Source: Isoetes taiwanensis
Lineage: Eukaryota > Streptophyta > Lycopodiopsida > Isoetales > Isoetaceae
Assembly (NCBI GenBank): GCA_021234155.1
Contig: JAJEKV010000224.1
Coordinates: 248,001-312,000, forward strand
Length of the DNA: 64,000 bases
Reading direction: 5' to 3'
Shown here: positions 54,680 to 64,000 of the stretch, piece after piece
How the letters are laid out: each line of letters begins with the position of its first letter
Numbering within the stretch: position 1 is the first letter of the stretch
Notes under the pieces: model-generated
What the model was told of the DNA's origin: nothing
The model's input: only the letters and a program-made list of their open reading frames with translations
Databases searched by the model: none
Translations under genes and position numbers: made by a program

Positions 54680-56243
54680 TCACGTATATATATCGTTATC
54701 GTCATTAACGCATACGTCACAAGTGACATGTACTTGAGAGTAGGACAACGTTGCACCTAGGAGCTAAAGGTTGCACCTAGGGGGCAACCTTGGATGTTGG
54801 GTATGTAATTAAACATACACAACAAAAGGTTCCTTGTTCATCCATTTCCAAATGGCTTAAAGCCATTTGCCCATGTGGATGCCCTAACCTAGATAGGGTC
54901 TATATAAGGGCTAAAACCCTAGACCCTAGCTCTCCTTTCACTTTGCCAATTAGGGTTTTCTAGAGCCTCCTTTCCTCTTTCGCAATTAGGGCTTTCCCGG
55001 GCCAATTCGCCAAGGTAAGGCTCGAAATCGCATTGCGAGCTCGAAAAGTCGGATTTGCACAACAAAGTTCTTGAGTAGCAATTTGTCTTCGCAAGATCGA
55101 GCATGGACGCCTTCCGGAGGATCAGGAGCAAGCCAAGGAGCAGGTATCTAGTTGTTCTGTTGTGCAAAACCGTCTTTAGGCATGGCAATATGCCGGTTTA
55201 GTATGTTGGATCATCTCTGGAAGCCTTGTAGATCCCTAGATCTGAGACTCTAACGAATGAACCTAACATTGGATGTTAAGTAGATAGATTGATATGATTC
55301 TCTATCTCTGTTCTGTGATATTGCATGTATTCCACTCTGTGATCTCCTTGTTGTGGGAAGGGGGGTAGAGACCTAAAGGCTGTGTAGAAGATGCTCCTAG
55401 CATAGCACCTTAGTTCCCACATAAATGCGGCCCGTGCACAGGAGCCCACCTGGCTGTGGGTGAAGGGGCAAGGCCGGTTGATAAGGAGAAACTTGTCTCA
55501 TCGCGGACTTACCCCTCTGGTAGTAAAGCCTATCGGGGTCTTTGGCCGGGCTAGGCTTAATGGCTTGTCCGCTGCGTGTGGGCAAGGCATGAGCTCGACA
55601 CTCGTGGGGTGGTGGACATGACCTTCCAGTGAGTTCAAGTCGAATAAGGGCAGTGGCCCTCTAGCCGCCTGCGATGAGCATGGATACCTCTAGAGGAGAG
55701 GCAGCTCTCTTCCTGCCTCATCGGGGTTGGGGAGATGCAACCCAGCAGTAGTAGCCCCTCTGGCTATTCATCCGTGAGCTACGGCCAAGTCCCAACACTT
55801 TTCAGCCTACTTTGCAAAGTGTGCTTGGGGGGGGCGGATGGAGTGGACTACCCTAAGCCATGTTCTATGCCAGCCAAATCCATTGCCATGAATTGCATGC
55901 GCAATGAACTCGGAGGCCTAGCCGGTCATCCCCTTGAGTCCAGAGCCCCGGTAGGATCTTTCATTTGTATTATTGTTATGAAGGTATTGTCGACTCTGTG
56001 ATGTTGCTATGGTTATGGTGATTGTGTTGTATATTATTAGTTGTGCTCATGTTTGTTTGTTACGCTTCAAGCAGATAGGTCGATCCGATGGAAAGGCGGA
56101 TGAATGACACATCCACTCTTCCCTTGCGGCTCTCCCCCCATGGGAGTAGAGGGTGGATGGCCCCTGTCGAGGCATTTGCCGGGGGAATGCTCCTCCTGGA
56201 GAATACGATCGGGCATCATTATAAGGAGTAGGGGATGTCACAG
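54680..56243 (+). promoter_or_regulatory. Long LTR-like promoter region of element F
   Basis: The region ends 1 bp before a tRNA-Met primer site with GGGGATGTCACAG, a common Ty3-gypsy LTR end. A TATA box TATATAAGG is at 54901-54909. It is followed by telobox-like AAACCCTAG (54914-54922), TTAGGGTTTT (54950-54959) and a TTAGGGCTTT at about 54988. The rest, to 56240, has mixed composition without coding domains. The left end could not be fixed, so the LTR length (about 1.5 kb) is approximate and no 3' partner was found. Confidence 0.5.
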
Positions 56244-56256
56244 TGGTATCAGAGCA
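56244..56256 (+). promoter_or_regulatory. tRNA-Met primer-binding site, element F
   Basis: TGGTATCAGAGCA, directly after GATGTCACAG. It marks the start of the leader that holds the two hairpin modules. Confidence 0.75.
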
Positions 56257-56455
56257 TGATCTTGGCATCCAAGATCGAGCACTGGCCATTTTTTTCCTTA
56301 GGACTAACAGTAGATTCGAGTCTTGGGGTATAGCCACCCAAGCAAGAGCTCGAACAATTGGGAAAATTTCCAATTTTTGGGTAGATTTTAACTCCATGAT
56401 AGGTTGCTAGTGAAGTGTAGCATCTTTCCCAACCTAAATTGCCAAAAAAAATAGG

Positions 56456-56528
56456 CCACCCCTCACAGAGTGCGCCCAGCACCATTCGGTTCGCAAACCG
56501 ATTCCGCCCAGGCGCACTGTGTGAGTGG
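56456..56528 (+). repeat. Nested hairpin module 1 in element F leader
   Basis: Outer stem CTCACAGAGTGCGCC (56462-56476) pairs with GGCGCACTGTGTGAG (56511-56525) in 14 of 15 positions, extended by CCAC/GTGG at the outside. An inner stem TCGGTT/AACCGA (56486-56491 and 56496-56501) closes a CGCA loop. Same layout as module 2. Confidence 0.85.
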
Positions 56529-56669
56529 TTGACCTCCGTTGACATAGTTAGGTGTCCCAATTAATTAAGATAATGGTGTAGTTTGGCTTATTCCCTTAGT
56601 TCTAGATAGGTTTGTATGTTATAACACTAAGAAACTCCCTGTAAATTGTAAAATAGCCTCGAAAACAGT

Positions 56670-56742
56670 CGACCCCTCACAGAGTGCACCCAGACCCTTT
56701 CGGTTGGAATCCAATCTGGCCCAGGCGCACTGTGTGAGTGGT
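56670..56742 (+). repeat. Nested hairpin module 2 in element F leader
   Basis: Outer arms CTCACAGAGTGCACC (56676-56690) and GGCGCACTGTGTGAG (56724-56738). The inner stem is GGTTGG/CCAATC (56702-56707 and 56711-56716) around AAT, with one G-U pair. It lies 214 bp after module 1. The inner sequence differs from module 1 but still pairs. Confidence 0.85.
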
Positions 56743-56795
56743 GGGTGTTTTGAAGTATGGTGAACCCAAATGAATGCCTCGTACCTTCGCTAATG

Positions 56796-56952
56796 CCACG
56801 ATTCTATTGCAATAGCAATAGAATCGACATTCCTTGGATGGGGACGCCCTATCTTGCTCTCCTATTTATACCGCCTTCTTCCTCATTTCCAGCCATCGGC
56901 GTTCTCTTGAGCTCCTTTCTATTCTGCTCATTTTTGGCTCCACAAGTTTCCA
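56796..56952 (+). repeat. Direct repeat with promoter-like content, copy 1
   Basis: About 155 bp nearly identical to 62350-62506. It includes the inverted pair GATTCTATTGC / GCAATAGAATC (56800-56810, 56815-56825, AATA loop), a TATTTATA TATA-like box and CATTTTTGGCTCCACAAGTT at the end. Confidence 0.9.
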
Positions 56953-59900
56953 TCCTTGCACTCACAACTAGAAATCAATCTTTCTGAAAGGTATGCATTT
57001 GATTGTTAGCGGTTTGGTTTATTTTTGTTTTTGGTCCGTTTGCATCCTCTCCTTGTCTTGTTCTGTTTCGGTGGCGTTGTGCTCTAGCTTACAGGATGGA
57101 ACCGTGGTTGTGGATGAGGTTAGTTTTTTCCTTATTTGATTTTCGTTTGCACGTGTTTGTGATGGAGTCGTGATTGTGGATCGAGGTTAGTTTTTTCTAT
57201 CTCCAATTTCTTTTGCAAGTAGCTATCTCTTGGTTTATGATGAGTCATGGTTTATGAATCGATACCTTGTCAGCCTTGGCTAGGTTTGGCTTCTGTTGTG
57301 GAGCTCCACTTCGGCCAGATTTCATAAATCGGTTCCAGTTTTCGGATGGGCCGGATCACAGTTCCATGCTCTCTTTGTTCAGTTTTTTTCAGATCTGCTC
57401 CTCTGCAGGTTTTGCATATGGGCTAGCCACCCAATTCCTAATTAGAACCCACTTCTGAGCCTGCCCATCTTTGCATCCAAGCCCAAAAAATCTGTTTATC
57501 TTATGGTTATGGCAGGAGCTCCTGTTGGGTCACTCCAGCAAAGGCGTCTCTTGAGTTGTGATAAAGATAGCAGATCCCGATCTGGGCGATGGTTGGCTAG
57601 ACCGGAAACTGGTTCTGCTCATCCGAGGACCAGATCGACTTTTCTTATGCTAGATGGATCCCCTTTTGGCCGATCTCTTGGCTTCTAGCTCGGTCTCAGA
57701 GGTTTCTTTTCTATCTCAGATTTTCTGATCAAATCTGTTTGGGTTCTTGACTGCCTTCTATTCCGTAGCCAGATCCTTATGTGTGCCATAGATTGGGTGG
57801 ATCGAGTCGATTATCGTGGTCGGCATCCCCCGAAGACAATTCGCCGATTCTCAAGAACCGCCCTCCGCCTCTGCCGCAGGTGGATTTTCAAGGGGATACC
57901 GGGTCATGGTTTCCCATGGCCCCTTGGCTGGGGGGATACCGGGTCCTCGCTTTCCTTTGATAATTTATTGTATTGGTTCTATAGCTTTGCTTTGCATTTT
58001 TTGTTTTTTCGCTGACATCCGCATTCCCCGGGCTGTGTGCTCCTTTGATTTTTGTCATCCTTGTTCCTACTTAATGTTGGCGGTTCTGTGGAAACTATGT
58101 TTATAATTTTGATTTCCAAATTGAGTTGCCTTAATCTTGGATAAACTACCTTGTCTATCTATTGGAAGGTTGGTGGCCAGTAAGTAGGAGTCATATAAGA
58201 CATATGCCTCGAGCGTTTAATGCTCCAAGATCAGTTCCCTGTGGACCTTCGTATGCACATGTTTCTACATAACACCAACACATCTCGTTGTTTTTTGCAA
58301 TGGTCTTACTTTGGCTTACTCTTTCTACATTTGCCTAGATTTCTTTTTGCGAGGTTCACAATTGTTTGCAGCTAGTAACGAGGTTTTTGTGTTGGGCACA
58401 CGAATCCAATTCGCCTTTTATTCGACATGTATCGCTGTTGTATCCAGGCCGAGCGAGAACCTAGCTTTGATCCCGATCCTCTGGGCAAGGCCTAGATTGG
58501 TGCACAGGGTCTGGCGGAATCCTACTTTAATATCATTGGAGTTTTTGCGTCAACATGTGAGATTGTGGCCTATTGGTAAGGTCTCTCTTTTCTAGTTTCC
58601 AGAGATGGGATCCTGGATCCCACTAGCAAGGTACGTTTTTTGCATCTTTTGTGTTTAAACATTTCCATCTATTTATTTTGCCCAGGGATATATTTGTATT
58701 TTCACGTCAAAACATGTCCAATTTTAGCATTTTTGCGTCTAAACTTTTTCATCTATTAATTTTTGCTAAAAGATGTGTTGTTTTTTGTGCCTCCTCATAT
58801 TGTTGATTTTCACATTTCACTTTCAATTTTTTAAGCTTTTGACACATGTAGAGTTCCATTTTTTCGTGATATTCTTTTGATGCATGTAAGTTCCAGTTTC
58901 TATTGTTCGGTTTAAAAAGACATGCGAAGTTCCGTTGTTTAATTTCGCTTCCTCTGCTTGTATTAGCATGTTGTTCTTGCAGGCTTGCATCCATTGGGCA
59001 TATAGTGGTTTCTATCGACTATCTAGTTTATTACTTGACTATTCCTTAGTTTTCCATCTTTTCAGTCTATGATAGTGGTATTTTGTTAACCTCTTTCTGC
59101 AGGCTATGGGTCCCCTATGATTGCTGATTTTTACGATTACGTGGTTCGTCGGTTCGTTAGGGGTGATTCTTTTCTCTCTATTCTCGTCGTCTTGTAAGTT
59201 TTTTTTTTTTTGGTATTCTCTATGCTTGCACTATTTCTTTTACCACATGTTTTCAATTACAAAATATTTTATATTTTGTATGGTCCTTGCTTCGTTATTC
59301 CAATTTTTCTCCACAGCTTCGAGACATTCTGTGCTTCTGGTACCATTGCTCGTTTTTTCCCATTTTTTCTTTCTGGTCATGGTTTTCAATTTTAATTACT
59401 TTTTTCCTTTTGTGTTGTGTGGATTCTTTGTTTTTCCGTCAAAATTCGTTATATTTTGCAGGTATGGTCCATTTTAATGGCTTTTTGCTCCTCGAATTTG
59501 TTGGCTTATTAGCCTTTTCGACTTTGCTATTTGTCCCCTTAGATTTATTTGTCCCAGTTCTCTTGTTTCTGGCCTTTGTTTCATTCCAACCTCTTTTCAA
59601 TGCTGCCACATTCTTTTTGTCCTGAATTATTCCATTTACTTCCACGACATGGCTTTGACCAAGGTTGTCAGCTGCTCTTTTTTATTCTTGACTGCCCTTT
59701 GTACCGCTTACTCCCTCATTTAGGTCTTGCTTATTCTTGGTCACCCGGTATTCAACTTCCTTCCTTTCTTCTGGTTTGTTAATTTCTTTTACACCATTTT
59801 TCTATTATTTATATGCTCAGTAACTTTATTCACGATCTCGTTTCCCATACTCCGTCGATTTTTTCTCCTTAGATTCTTCGTGTTCGGTTTATATGGTTCG

Positions 59901-62310
59901 ATGTTACATTGTCTGAGCATTAGTATTGCATCTAATTTTGTTCCTTTTTTGTCCAACTACCTTATTTCATGTTGGTTCATCTTTCGTCGCTTGTCTAGTC
60001 TCATTGATCACCTTGAACACTGCTCTGTCGTTTCATTTGGTGACTTTGTTGTTTTCATATCCTCTTGTCGTTGTGATATTCGTTGAATTTGTCTGCGATG
60101 TCCTGACTCATTGTCCCACTACTACGATGGCTTTCCTGCTCAGTTTGATATATTTCCTAGTTTTGATCCGATTCTTTTTTCTTCTTCGTCTCGAGTTGGC
60201 TCCTTTTATTTGTTTTTATATATTAACTTCCCATTGCCTCTTTTATCCACTTATTTCTTGTTTTTAGGGTTTTTACTCTGCATGTCTCATTTGTTCACTC
60301 TTGTTAATTTATTTTTTCTCTGTTTTCCACATATTTTTAGTTCCTTTCTTGTTCTTTTATAGGTTCTTGTTTGTGTTTCCTTTGTCAGTTAATCTTAGAT
60401 TCTCATTTAGTGCTTTTTAGTTCAATTTTTTGTTTGTTTTTTGTTTTACTTCAATTTTTTGTTTACTTCGCTCTTTGGATTTTAGTGTTAGTGTCTCTTT
60501 TAGTTTTTTAAGTTCATTTTTTAGGCATTTTTTCTATGTACCCCCTTTGCTCCATATATTCATCAAGATCCTTTCTAGTTCACTCTCCTTCATTTATTCT
60601 TTAACCTCTTAAATCGCCTTGGGTCCTTTCTTGATTTACCTAGTGAGAGGTCGTGATTTGTCCTTTCAATTTAGTTTAACGTCTTGAAACGACTTGGCTC
60701 ATTTGCTCCTATTTGTTTTGTCTGGCCCTATTTGTATTTGGCCTTGTGTTGGACTAACACTTTGCATTGCATATATTGTACATGTCGACTCGGATTCCAT
60801 GCCCTTATATTTTCACATGTGGTTCTACTAGTTTATCTTGTCTATTGGTTTGTTGGTTAGTTCTATTTACACATTACCTTAGGTTGTTCCGCTTTTAATG
60901 TTTTGGTTGCGATTGTTTTCATTGCTCCGCTGTGTCATTGTACCTCTTTTTGGTTATATGTTTTCCATAAGTATCAATTTTTCCTTTGTTTCCTACATGC
61001 TCCATTTGCTTAGCTATTTGGTTAGGTCACATTTGCTCTATTGACAGTCCTATTATGCCTGGTGCACGTTGTTTCATTAGTCTCCCTTTGTTGCCCCATT
61101 GGCTTTGTCGATTCTTGGTGTTGCAGAAACCTTAGATCATATTATCCCATTTGTCGCTTGTTCCTTTTCCAGTTTGCTCTGCTTGGCCATGTTGCGCCAT
61201 AGGTCTTTGTTCTCCGTTTATTGCATTGATCCCGTTCCACATGCATATCTCTTATCCTATTAGTTTGGTGTTAATAGTCTCGCATTCAATTATTCCAGTT
61301 TTAGTCCATGTTCTCACGTTGGTTCAATTTTATTCCATGGGGCCCTTTCTTGACTCATTTTCTCCTTCAGTTTCCAGTCACAGTTTTTATTTCTCTCTCT
61401 TGCTCTTTTTCTCTGAAGTTTTTGAGTCTATGTATTTCCTTCTTATTTTTTCTCTTCTATTGCCCGTAGTTATATTTGTTCTTTAGTTCGCTTTCGTCTA
61501 TTTGGACTCCATTAATCAGGGTTTACTCACTCCTTCTGTCTCATTTGCGTCTTTGGACCGTTACCTTCGCCTCATTTCTTTTCCTCTCATTATTTCCCTT
61601 GTTTTGCCTTTAGCATCGTTTTTATGATGTCGTCGCTTTCTATTTTGGAATCTCTCTTCGCATCATGTTGTTGTCTCAGGTGTGCCTTGTTATTGTCAAG
61701 TTTTTTGATCTCCATTTCTTTGATCTAGTTTGTCTTTTTAATCGTTATCGTCTCCTTGTTCTTTTCTCAGTTGTCCATTTTCTCCCTTGGGTCTGGCTTT
61801 GCGAATATGTCATTGTTCGATCTCTTCCCTTGTCTGATATTCTCTTTGACCCCGTTATCTCCTTTGTGTAGTGCCTTTTTTGCTTTTACTTTAATTGGCC
61901 TCTTCTTTCCACTTGTCGGCCTTACTTCATTCATCCCATCGACTCCTTTTGTTCCCAGTCCATTATGTTTGTGCGTATTTACCTCCTTTGCTTCTTTTAT
62001 CTTTGGGCTTACTTGCACCTTTGTATTACGCTAGTCCTCTGGGTTACATATTTCTACCTTTACTATGTCTCCTCTTGCTTCGTCTTACTTCTCTTTCTCT
62101 GTTGGCATCCATATATCATGCTTTGTGCCTCTGCGTTGATTATCGATTACTCTATCCCCCTTTGCTTCATGATTTCTTTGTTTGCCTCCTTTGCTTTGAT
62201 CTTTTCCAATCGTCTCTTACGCCAATTTTCTTCATGCGTTTCGCTTTTGGACGGTTTTCCCTTGTCATCTTGGTTTGATCTATTCTTTTTGAGGTTGATT
62301 CCTCTTCTAT
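56953..62310 (+). other. Pyrimidine-biased non-coding tract
   Basis: Over more than 5 kb the plus strand is rich in T and C with few A or G runs. All its plus-strand frames are Phe/Leu/Ser/Cys-rich by composition and match no protein family. No gag or pol motif was seen. It starts after the promoter-like repeat at 56796 and ends where that repeat recurs at 62350, so it may be the body of a large non-autonomous LTR-type element. Confidence 0.6.
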
Positions 62311-62352
62311 CGGCCAACTACTTGTTTCATAGGACCCATCCTAGGAATGCCA
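62311..62352 (+). repeat. 42 bp direct repeat, copy 1
   Basis: GGCCAACTACTTGTTTCATA and then GGACCCATCCTAGGAATGCC. The same 42 bp recur at 63392-63433. Confidence 0.9.
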
Positions 62353-62396
62353 TGATTCTATTGCAATAGCAATAGAATCGACATTCCTTGGATGGG
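62335..62396. repeat. Long near-perfect hairpin
   Basis: CCCATCCTAGGAATG (62335-62349) pairs with CATTCCTTGGATGGG (62382-62396) with one mismatch. The inner GATTCTATTGC (62354-62364) pairs perfectly with GCAATAGAATC (62369-62379) around an AATA loop. Copy 1 of the repeat at 56796 keeps only the inner stem and part of the outer one. Confidence 0.85.
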
Positions 62397-62506
62397 GACG
62401 CCCTATCTTGCTCTCCTATTTATACCGCCTTCTTCCTCATTTCCAGCCATCGGCGTTCTCTTGAGCTCCTTTCTATTCTGCTCATTTTTGGCTCCACAAG
62501 TTTCCC
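62350..62506 (+). repeat. Direct repeat with promoter-like content, copy 2
   Basis: Second copy of 56796-56952, including the CCTATTTATACCGCC box. It is joined on the left to the 42 bp repeat at 62311-62352. Confidence 0.9.
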
Positions 62507-62721
62507 GCCCCCCCTCTCCCTCTGATATATTTGAGCTTGTTTCATTTCTTCACCCTACTTCTCGTTTTCATATTTCGTTCCTTTGTTAAAGTTGCTCCCT
62601 TTCTTTTTAGTCTATGTCTGTCTAATCTTCTTTACTTCTCGAGTCACCTTGTAGCCCCTGATATCCTCCATGCCTCCTTTCTATCTTTTTTGGAAGTGCA
62701 TATGTTCTTATTTTTTCATGT

Positions 62722-63217
62722 TTCTCGATGTGGCTCTGTCGCCTCTGAGACTTTCTTATCATTTGTTCTTTCTCAACGTGGTTATGGCCTTCGAGATATG
62801 ATTTCTTGTTATTTTTTCTTGACATGGCGAGTATTTTATTTATTCATTCATGTTTTCTCTCGGTGTGGCGTTGTAGCCTCTCAGTCAATATTTTATTCAT
62901 ATTTTCTCTCGGCGTGGCGTTGTTGCCTCCGAGAATCATATTTATTGGTTTTTCTCGGCGTGGCGCTGTAGCCTCCGAGGCAGCACTAATCGGTTGTTTT
63001 TTCCCGCGATGGTCATTCCGCGGACGGTTCCCGATTAGTCGGCTGTTGTTTCTTTCTCGGCGTGGCCCTGGAGCTTCCGAGTCGTCTTGCCTATGGCATT
63101 TAACTCATTGACGGGTTATTTTTCTTTCAGCCTTGATTCTGCAGGATTGTTTCAGGTCTTATGCTTGCCATAATGCGTGGGGTCGTTCTTTCTCGGCGTG
63201 GCCCTGGAGCCTCCGAG
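62722..63217 (+). repeat. Cluster of TCTCGGCGTGGC...CTCCGAG motifs
   Basis: Seven copies of a 26-30 bp motif lie at 62722-62749, 62770-62795, 62857-62884, 62905-62933, 62952-62979, 63053-63081 and 63190-63217. The consensus is CTCGGCGTGGC, a variable centre, then GCCTCCGAG, with CTCGG/CCGAG and GGC/GCC able to pair. Related copies occur at 48.54-48.69 kb. Confidence 0.8.
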
Positions 63218-63320
63218 TCTTCTTGCCTATGGCATCTAACTCATTGACGGGTTATTTTTCTTTCAGCCTTGATTCTGTAGGATTGTTTAAGGCTTTGTGA
63301 TTGCCATAGTGCGTGGGGTC
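63053..63320 (+). repeat. Tandem duplication, unit about 135 bp
   Basis: 63053-63187 and 63188-63320 share the motif plus TCTTGCCTATGGCAT, TAACTCATTGACGGGTTATT, TTTCTTTCAGCCTTGATTCT and GTGCGTGGGGTCG-type ends. Confidence 0.85.
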
Positions 63321-63391
63321 GTGGGGTCGTGCTTCAACTATTTGCTTGGGTTTCATCAAAAACCTAAGAAGGCGTGGTTCTTCTTCCCGTT

Positions 63392-63433
63392 GGGCCAACT
63401 ACTTGTTTCATAGGACCCATCCTAGGAATGCCC
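63392..63433 (+). repeat. 42 bp direct repeat, copy 2
   Basis: Same sequence as 62311-62352. It is followed by a T run and then the promoter of the H3-tail ORF. Confidence 0.9.
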
Positions 63434-63473
63434 TAGTTTGTTTTTTTTTTTCCCCATATGAATTGCAGGTCCC

Positions 63474-63515
63474 AACCCTAAATTCCACCTCCCTATAAAT
63501 AGAAAATTAGGGTTT
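63474..63515 (+). promoter_or_regulatory. TATA box flanked by two teloboxes
   Basis: AACCCTAAA is at 63474-63482, CTATAAATAG at 63493-63502 and TTAGGGTTT at 63507-63515. The set is typical of plant promoters of highly expressed growth genes. The start codon of the next ORF is 101 bp after the TATA box, leaving room for a short leader. Confidence 0.7.
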
Positions 63516-63602
63516 CCATTTTACCCCCACCTTTCCCGGAGAACAGCTCGCCCAAGAAGACGATCTTCAGGCGCCAAAGCTCGAAACCCGACAAACAAAA
63601 GC

Positions 63603-63968
63603 ATGGCACGGACGAAACAGACTGCCCGCAAGGTTATGCCACCCGGTTATGTGAGCGCCCAGGAGCGAGCCATCCGACAGAAGGCCAGACGGAGGCAAGT
63701 GCACATCGGGGAAGAGGCGGCACCGGTTGAACCACCTAACCCTAACCCCAAGAGCGTGAACAGTGCACGGAGCACCTTGATTGGGGAGGCGACGGGGGCG
63801 AGCCGAGGAGGGAGCCGGCCGAGGGAGATCTTCGGGATAATGAGGAACCGTGAGCCGAACCAAAGAAGAAGAAGAGGGAAAGAGAAGAAGGCGAAGCCGA
63901 GGAAATCCAAGGCGAGGCCGGAAGGAAAAGGAAGAACTAAGAAAGAGGAGGGAGGAGAAGGAATGTAA
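63603..63968 (+). CDS. Histone H3-tail-mimic basic protein (121 aa)
   Basis: The protein begins MARTKQTARK, identical to the N-terminus of histone H3 through Lys9 and including the Lys4 and Lys9 modification sites and their context. From residue 11 it diverges: VMPPGYVSAQERAIRQKARR, a Pro/Asn-rich segment, and a Lys/Arg/Glu-rich C-terminal third (RRRRGKEKKAKPRKSKARPE). There is no histone fold, so it cannot be a nucleosomal H3. A correctly spaced TATA/telobox region lies upstream and the frame is open to a TAA, which suggests real expression. It could be an H3 gene start captured by a retroelement, a chimeric retrogene, or the gag-like first ORF of an element that starts here; the window ends 32 bp after the stop. 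I know no family with this architecture. Confidence 0.55.
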   Translation: MARTKQTARKVMPPGYVSAQERAIRQKARRRQVHIGEEAAPVEPPNPNPKSVNSARSTLIGEATGASRGGSRPREIFGIMRNREPNQRRRRGKEKKAKPRKSKARPEGKGRTKKEEGGEGM

Positions 63969-64000
63969 GAGGGAAGAAAGGAGGAAGCGCAAAGAGGAGC

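Noticed and set aside
56953-63498. Many plus-strand frames of 60-150 codons rich in Phe, Leu and Ser
   Set aside because: They follow from the pyrimidine bias; none has domain motifs, and they overlap in several frames.
63603-63968. Reading the H3-like ORF as an ordinary H3 with a frameshift after Lys9
   Set aside because: The other two frames after the tail do not show the H3 continuation (STGGKAPRK or the histone fold).
1-64000. CRISPR arrays, operons, bacterial signals, organelle or rRNA genes
   Set aside because: None seen. Tandem repeats here lack regular unique spacers, and the content is plant nuclear and TE-derived.

Overview
The window looks like nuclear DNA of a land plant with a repeat-rich genome. 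Its one intact-looking host gene is a CYP71-clan cytochrome P450, and host-gene fragments match plant families (AP2/ERF, class III peroxidase, NDR-type AGC kinase, calcineurin-B-like EF-hand protein). Almost everything else is transposable elements and their nested debris. A fern or gymnosperm would fit the TE load and the P450, but I cannot fix the lineage from sequence alone.

Layout. 0-5 kb: non-coding DNA with a diverged 0.3 kb direct repeat, then intron-containing fragments of an NDR-like kinase and a calcineurin-B-like EF-hand protein. 5.5-15.9 kb: a scrambled mosaic of one Ty1-copia family, with two copies of its primer-binding site and leader, three minus-strand pieces, one plus-strand piece, and a 1.2 kb inverted repeat. 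15.9-19.5 kb: AT-rich, with tandem repeats. 19.5-33.56 kb: one Ty1-copia element split inside integrase by about 9.7 kb of nested DNA. That insert holds a GC-rich, decayed LINE (itself cut by a MITE with a clean 9 bp target duplication), an unknown acidic ORF, an array of palindromes, a tandem duplication, a broken AP2/ERF gene and C-rich simple sequence. 34.2-36.6 kb: a decayed pogo/Tigger-type transposase on the minus strand. 37.4-38.9 kb: the P450 gene, with a duplicated copy of its 3' flank near 40.8-41.3 kb. 42.1-43.4 kb: a Ty3-gypsy-type gag without pol. 44.0 kb: a peroxidase exon. 46.3-48.3 kb: a second, younger LINE ending in a CT microsatellite. 49.4-54.2 kb: a Ty1-copia element with a complete 5' LTR and a truncated 3' LTR. 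54.2-63.5 kb: a coiled-coil ORF remnant, then a long LTR-like promoter region and primer-binding site, a leader with two copies of a nested hairpin, and about 6.4 kb of strongly pyrimidine-biased non-coding DNA with its own repeats. 63.5-64 kb: a small gene-like unit whose protein starts with the first nine residues of histone H3 but has no histone fold.

No operon-like cooperation is expected here. The main biology is retrotransposon nesting, capture or duplication of host-gene pieces, and several structured repeats (26.3-26.9, 56.45-56.74, 62.33-62.40 and 62.7-63.2 kb) that coding capacity does not explain. The strongest candidates for something new are the H3-tail-mimic ORF with a TATA/telobox promoter, the duplicated leader hairpin whose inner stem is kept with changed sequence, and the palindrome array.
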